Below, one piece after another: positions 3,489 through 6,289 of a stretch of 6,289 nucleotides of DNA (positions are counted from its first letter, which is position 1; each line of letters begins with the position of its first letter). The notes beneath the pieces were generated by a model that saw only the letters and a list, made by a program, of their open reading frames with translations, was not told the DNA's origin and did no database searches. Origin of the DNA: an uncultured Mycoplasma sp. (lineage in GTDB: Bacteria > Bacillota_I > Bacilli_A > RF39 > UBA660). The translations under genes and the position numbers were made by a program. The stretch spans positions 1 through 6,289 of the forward strand of contig CANOGG010000075.1 in NCBI GenBank assembly GCA_947565485.1, in the 5' to 3' direction.

Positions 3489-6289
3489 GCCATCTAAACA
3501 AAAATAATAATCAAACACCCGTGATTTAAAATTATTAATTTCAACATCCGGATTTGTAATCGTAATCATCTTAAGCAAATTATTTCCATCCATATCTCTT
3601 ACAAAATGATATATATATTCTGTTGTCTTACTTAAATCCTCACTTGTAACCGCGACTTTATAAGTTACATCATCACCAAGCTTAATATTTCCATCACTTA
3701 CTCTAACATCACCCGTATCTGTTACTTGATAATACTCTACAGTTTGATACTTATTTTTAGGAATAGCCTTTAACTCTATCTCTTCCAAATCAAACGGCAA
3801 TTTTATATCATAATTAAGCATGTCTTCTAAAAACTCATAATTACAATAATCACTATTTAACCCACACAAATTACTTAACATCTTATTTACTTCAATATCA
3901 AGCGGAATTGCATCACTACTCTTCTCTCGAGTAATATTTACTGTATAAATTCTCTCTTCATCATTTTGCGCTGTTACTTTAATTTGATAGACAGTCGTTC
4001 CCGCATCAACATCAAAACTTCCATTTCCCTCTACTGTCGCTTTCACATCATATGGCACTCCTGTTAACTCTATTTCTGTTTCGAGTGGGTCTAAAGTTAT
4101 ATTATATTCCTCTGTTAACGAATCAAAACCTATATCTTTCTCTTCTTCACCCACTTTTAAAGTTAAACTCTCCAAATAATTATTCGCTGATAACTCAACA
4201 TACGAAATCTTACCAAACCCATTACCACTATTTCCTGTCATTACTCCTGTCTTATCCTTGGTTGGCATACCAGTTTGTTCTCCACGCATCGTCGTCCATG
4301 TATAACCATCACCATCAATCATTTCTGTATCTTTAAACACATAATTAGAATAATGATAAGAATCTTCTAATTTCGTATAAGAATTCACCTTTGGTGTTGT
4401 ATTAGTCGCACCGATTATCGCAATTGACCCTGCATGACCTGAAATATATGATGACCCACCTGCTCCAGAATCAACTGAATAACCTGTGTAACCACCACCG
4501 CCGCCACCGTAGTAGCCACCGCCACCTCCAGAACCCCAAAGAGTATTACCATTACCTCCTGGCCCAAACCCACCTGGTGTTCCATAACCATAATCTGTCG
4601 GTGCTCTTAAAATTGAAGTTGCCCCCCCTGCAATTTGTGTTCCTCCTGTTGGTGGTGTATTAGGAATACCTCTTGTTGGATACTTTCCATTAAACCCACT
4701 TGGTCCAACTAGTGCTCCTCCAGCACCACCTGGCATTGGATAGGCGTAGTTACTTCCACCACCGCCTCCTCCAGCAACCATTATTCTGCTACGAAGCGAA
4801 CTTGTATCATTCCAATTACCTGATACTAATCTAACATCTGTGGCTCCACCACCACCATAACCATTTATCTGTCCTCCATTAACGCCATCTTTTTGACCCC
4901 CACCAACACTTCCAGCATTATACGAAGAATTTCTATCTAACCTATGCTCTCCTACATAGACATATAAAATTGTACCTTCTTCTAAATAAATGAGCCCTCT
5001 TGTATAAGCTCCAAGTCCCCCAACTGACCTTAAATTAGCCACATTATTTCCTTGGGCTCCCCAAAGCTCAATATTATAATAACCTGTATAAGGCGCAATA
5101 AAAGTCTGCGGCCCTCCTGTGTAAAGATACTCATAATCCGCAATAATATTAGTCTTCACATAATTTATCCTATATACTGTATCTTCCGAATTTGGTTCTC
5201 TTACTGTTATCATAACAGTTCCTCTTTCATTTAACAAGAGTTTATCTCCAGTAATCTTTACTGTCGCATGAGGGTCATATGGCACTGTCTTAATATCTAA
5301 ATTAATCACATTATTAGAAATTGTCACATTATAATCATAAGTCAAACTATCAAACGTAGGCTCTAACTTTTTCTCATACTTATCTATTTTTAAATTAGCT
5401 AGCTTCGATGTATGCTCATCCTCACCGAGTGGTTTTCTTGTAATATTTATCGTATAAGTCTTCACATCTCCTGCATCACTCGTAACCTGAATTGTTGCGA
5501 CTGTCATCTCACCATACTCGACTGTATACTTCCCATTACCCTGAACCGTAGCGCGCTTATCATAAGCTATTCCACTAATATTTACTGCAGACTTATAAGT
5601 ATCTATCTCTAAATTATACTCTGTCACTAAAGGGTCAAACTCTTCCTTAAACTCACCCGTACTAGCTTCTATCTTCTCCAAATAATTATTAGTACTTAAA
5701 GACTCTACTAATCTAATATTAGCAAATCCATTTCCATTATTTCCAAGCATCAATCCTGTCTCATCATGTGTTGGCATCTCACTTTTTCCATCAATCATTT
5801 TCGTCTCTGTAAAATATCTCGTCGAATAATGATAAGAATCAGTTATATTTTTATAAGTTGTACTCTTAGGCGTTCCATCCTCATTTATCGCAATTGACCC
5901 TGGATGACCTGAAATATAAGACGAACCTCCTGCTCCAGAATCAACTGAATAACCAGTGTAACCAGCACCACCACCACCGTAGTAGCCACCGCCACCTCCA
6001 GAACCGAAAGACGAATTACCATTACCACCAAAACCAAAACCACCTACTGTCCCATATCCCCCACTAGTCTTAAGTGTTGAAGTTTTACCTCCACTTATCT
6101 GAGTTCCTCCTGTCGCTGGAATATTAGGCACTCCAATTGTTGGATACTTTCCATTATAGCCACTAAAACCAACTAGACCACCAGCTGCACCACCATTAGC
6201 AGGATATGCATAATCAGTAGCACCGCCACCTCCACCAGCAACCATTATTCTACTGCGAAGTGAACTTACATCATTCCATGACCCTGGTG
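3486..6289 (-). CDS. Giant repeat surface protein, upstream segment: glycine-rich domains plus cadherin-like repeats (5' partial, ends at in-frame TAG)
   Basis: The frame gives 933 residues in the window before the TAG. Domain order is: end of glycine-rich domain A, cadherin-like repeats 1 and 2, complete glycine-rich domain B, repeats 3 and 4, and the first half of repeat 5. The ATG at 6245 is not the start. The frame is open to 6289, and the residues before it (PGSWNDVSSLRSRIMVAGG) match domain B at the same place (SGNWNDTSSLRSRIMVAGG). The true start is upstream of the window. No enzyme motif, transmembrane helix or signal peptide is visible. Glycine-rich (ALK/LTK-type, Pfam Gly_rich) and bacterial cadherin-like (Pfam Cadherin-like) domains are known from extracellular proteins, so a role as a surface stalk or adhesin is inferred, not shown. 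The product as read ends in mid-domain without an anchor, so this is probably a broken or mis-sequenced part of a longer protein that continues below 3486. Confidence 0.85.
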   Translation of the reverse strand, partial: PGSWNDVSSLRSRIMVAGGGGGATDYAYPANGGAAGGLVGFSGYNGKYPTIGVPNIPATGGTQISGGKTSTLKTSGGYGTVGGFGFGGNGNSSFGSGGGGGYYGGGGAGYTGYSVDSGAGGSSYISGHPGSIAINEDGTPKSTTYKNITDSYHYSTRYFTETKMIDGKSEMPTHDETGLMLGNNGNGFANIRLVESLSTNNYLEKIEASTGEFKEEFDPLVTEYNLEIDTYKSAVNISGIAYDKRATVQGNGKYTVEYGEMTVATIQVTSDAGDVKTYTINITRKPLGEDEHTSKLANLKIDKYEKKLEPTFDSLTYDYNVTISNNVINLDIKTVPYDPHATVKITGDKLLLNERGTVMITVREPNSEDTVYRINYVKTNIIADYEYLYTGGPQTFIAPYTGYYNIELWGAQGNNVANLRSVGGLGAYTRGLIYLEEGTILYVYVGEHRLDRNSSYNAGSVGGGQKDGVNGGQINGYGGGGATDVRLVSGNWNDTSSLRSRIMVAGGGGGGSNYAYPMPGGAGGALVGPSGFNGKYPTRGIPNTPPTGGTQIAGGATSILRAPTDYGYGTPGGFGPGGNGNTLWGSGGGGGYYGGGGGGYTGYSVDSGAGGSSYISGHAGSIAIIGATNTTPKVNSYTKLEDSYHYSNYVFKDTEMIDGDGYTWTTMRGEQTGMPTKDKTGVMTGNSGNGFGKISYVELSANNYLESLTLKVGEEEKDIGFDSLTEEYNITLDPLETEIELTGVPYDVKATVEGNGSFDVDAGTTVYQIKVTAQNDEERIYTVNITREKSSDAIPLDIEVNKMLSNLCGLNSDYCNYEFLEDMLNYDIKLPFDLEEIELKAIPKNKYQTVEYYQVTDTGDVRVSDGNIKLGDDVTYKVAVTSEDLSKTTEYIYHFVRDMDGNNLLKMITITNPDVEINNFKSRVFDYYFCLDG
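3594..4193 (-). repeat. Cadherin-like repeats 3 and 4; repeat 4 enlarged with a cysteine pair
   Basis: Repeat 3 (4193-3924) is regular: LSANNYLESLTL, EYNITLDPLETEIELTGV, VKATVEGNGSF and IYTVNITRE. Repeat 4 (3923-3594) is longer, about 110 residues. Its first loop holds LCGLNSDYCNYEF, with the Cys codons at 3866-3864 and 3845-3843. It then continues with NYDIKLPFDLEEIELKAI, an altered middle region (QTVEYYQVTDTGDV) in place of the usual ATVxGxG, and ends TEYIYHFVRD. The CxxxxxxC pair could form a disulfide outside the cell; this is inference. Repeat 3 occupies the same place after domain B as repeat 1 does after domain A and is its closest counterpart; repeat 4 is less like repeat 2. Confidence 0.8.
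4194..5150 (-). other. Glycine-rich domain B (ALK/LTK-type Gly_rich), complete
   Basis: About 319 residues. It opens with strands typical of bacterial Gly_rich proteins: YLYTGGPQTFIAPYTGYYNI, ELWGAQG (around 5072-5052), then GAYTRGLIYLEEGTILYVYVG. Next come GGGQKDGVNGGQINGYGGGG, SSLRSRIMVAGGGGGG, GSGGGGGYYGGGGGGYTGY and DSGAGGSSYISGHAGSIAI. It closes with DSYHYSNYVF, EMIDG, YTWTTMRGEQ, GMPTKDKTGVMTG and the strand NGFGKISYVE. There is no catalytic motif. Such domains occur in large secreted or surface proteins of Gram-positive and other bacteria; binding or structural work is the usual guess. It is closely related to domain A, 488-490 residues earlier, so the two arose by duplication. Confidence 0.85.
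4459..4535. repeat. Direct DNA repeat in the core of glycine-rich domain B (partner at 5929-6005)
   Basis: Exact blocks are 4459-4484 and 4504-4535. This stretch is also much richer in G and C than the rest of the window because of the GGN codons. Identical direct repeats here could drive recombination between domains or collapse in a short-read assembly. Confidence 0.85.
5151..5699 (-). repeat. Cadherin-like beta-sandwich repeats 1 and 2, between the two glycine-rich domains
   Basis: Repeat 1 (5699-5433) starts LSTNNYLEKIE, has the strand EYNLEIDTYKSAVNISGI and the block KRATVQGNGKYTV, and ends TYTINITRK. Repeat 2 (5432-5151) starts near TSKLANLKIDKY, has YDYNVTISNNVINLDIKTV and HATVKITG, and ends VYRINYVKT. 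The pattern (LxxLxI, then FDxxxxxY, ATVxGxG, a G/N turn and YTIxxxR) is that of the bacterial Cadherin-like family. No classical cadherin calcium motif (such as DxNDN) is seen. Repeat 2 runs straight into the first strand of glycine-rich domain B. Confidence 0.85.
5700..6289 (-). other. Glycine-rich domain A (ALK/LTK-type Gly_rich), N-terminal part outside the window
   Basis: About 196 residues are visible. They start in the stretch WNDVSSLRSRIMVAGGGGG and run through Gly-rich segments (FGFGGNGNSSFGSGGGGGYYGGGGAGYTGY), the conserved block DSGAGGSSYISGH, then DSYHYSTRYF, KMIDG and the closing strand GNNGNGFANIRLV. The same elements appear in the same order in domain B. Domain A lacks about a dozen residues that domain B has after MIDG (YTWTTMRGEQ in B). 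In ALK/LTK receptors this kind of domain packs poly-glycine helices; a similar fold here is inference. The first beta strands (the YTGxxQTFxAPYTG and ELWGAQG region) must lie beyond 6289. Confidence 0.8.
5929..6005. repeat. Direct DNA repeat in the core of glycine-rich domain A (partner at 4459-4535)
   Basis: Two blocks are identical to the partner at a constant offset of 1,470 bases: 5929-5954 (26 bases, coding SVDSGAGG) and 5974-6005 (32 bases, coding GSGGGGGYYGGG). The short stretch between them differs at a few bases. Long runs with no synonymous change, inside a gene whose other repeats have diverged, point to recent duplication or gene conversion. Confidence 0.85.

Larger units (their letters stand above)
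3324..3593 (-). repeat. Cadherin-like repeat 5, interrupted by the TAG
   Basis: The repeat starts DGNNLLKMITITNPDVEI and continues with VFDYYFCLDG, the stop, VKMFVVDDLPQNEKATVEV, GKSNDVVIKVTAPNGVARDY and VLHVYRE. With one residue supplied at the stop it has the normal length of about 90 residues and all the usual strands. It carries the third and last cysteine of the window (codon 3500-3498), four residues before the stop. No frameshift is present. Confidence 0.85.

Noticed and set aside
4491..4540. The CCACCACCGCC-rich stretch as a microsatellite or CRISPR-like array
   Set aside because: It is the antisense of poly-glycine codons with mixed third bases, and there is no repeat-spacer pattern.
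4052..4663. Plus-strand frames rich in Leu, His and Tyr
   Set aside because: They are antisense to glycine-rich domain B and repeat 3; the composition follows from the opposite strand and no promoter or ribosome-binding site supports them.
5052..5612. Two short plus-strand frames
   Set aside because: They are antisense to repeats 1 and 2 and the beginning of domain B, rich in Ile, Ser and Cys, with no recognisable domain.
6243..6245. ATG as the start codon of the protein
   Set aside because: The frame is open to 6289 and the preceding residues match domain B in the equivalent place; there is no ribosome-binding site or signal peptide.
1..6289. An alternative code using TGA for Trp or Gly
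   Set aside because: No in-frame TGA occurs, the tryptophans checked are TGG, and more than a hundred glycines use GGN.

Overview
The window is one stretch of a single giant minus-strand gene for a modular, repeat-built protein that is probably displayed on the cell surface. The reading frame enters at 6289 and leaves at 1. It stays open for about 2,095 codons except for one in-frame TAG at 3488-3486. The real start and end of the gene both lie outside the window, so no signal peptide, membrane anchor, sortase motif, promoter or terminator is visible. I see no RNA gene, mobile element, CRISPR array or believable plus-strand gene, and no intergenic space longer than the stop codon.

Layout in the direction of translation (high to low coordinates): the C-terminal part of glycine-rich domain A (6289-5700); two cadherin-like beta-sandwich repeats (5699-5151); a complete glycine-rich domain B (5150-4194); two more cadherin-like repeats (4193-3594), the second enlarged and holding two cysteines; a fifth repeat (3593-3324) cut in the middle by the TAG; then a run of twelve further repeats and part of a thirteenth (3323-1). 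Glycine-rich domain plus two repeats looks like a duplicated unit of about 1.46 kb.

The host looks like a low-GC bacterium, most likely of the Bacillota/Mycoplasmatota side and perhaps an uncultured gut lineage. This rests on AT-rich codon choice, heavy use of AGA and AAT, and the glycine-rich plus cadherin-like architecture, which is familiar from such genomes. It is an inference. The code looks standard: the tryptophans I checked are TGG, and no TGA occurs in frame although the frame has more than a hundred glycine codons, so neither TGA=Trp nor TGA=Gly fits.

The main point of interest is the TAG. It falls inside a beta-sandwich repeat whose two halves align without a gap to the other repeats. 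It occupies a column where 11 of the 17 other repeats carry Glu or Asp, so one G-to-T change in a GAG codon would explain it. A possible ribosome-binding site and ATG follow at once. The split may be a real nonsense mutation, a sequencing or assembly error, or a read-through/re-initiation site; the sequence alone cannot separate these.
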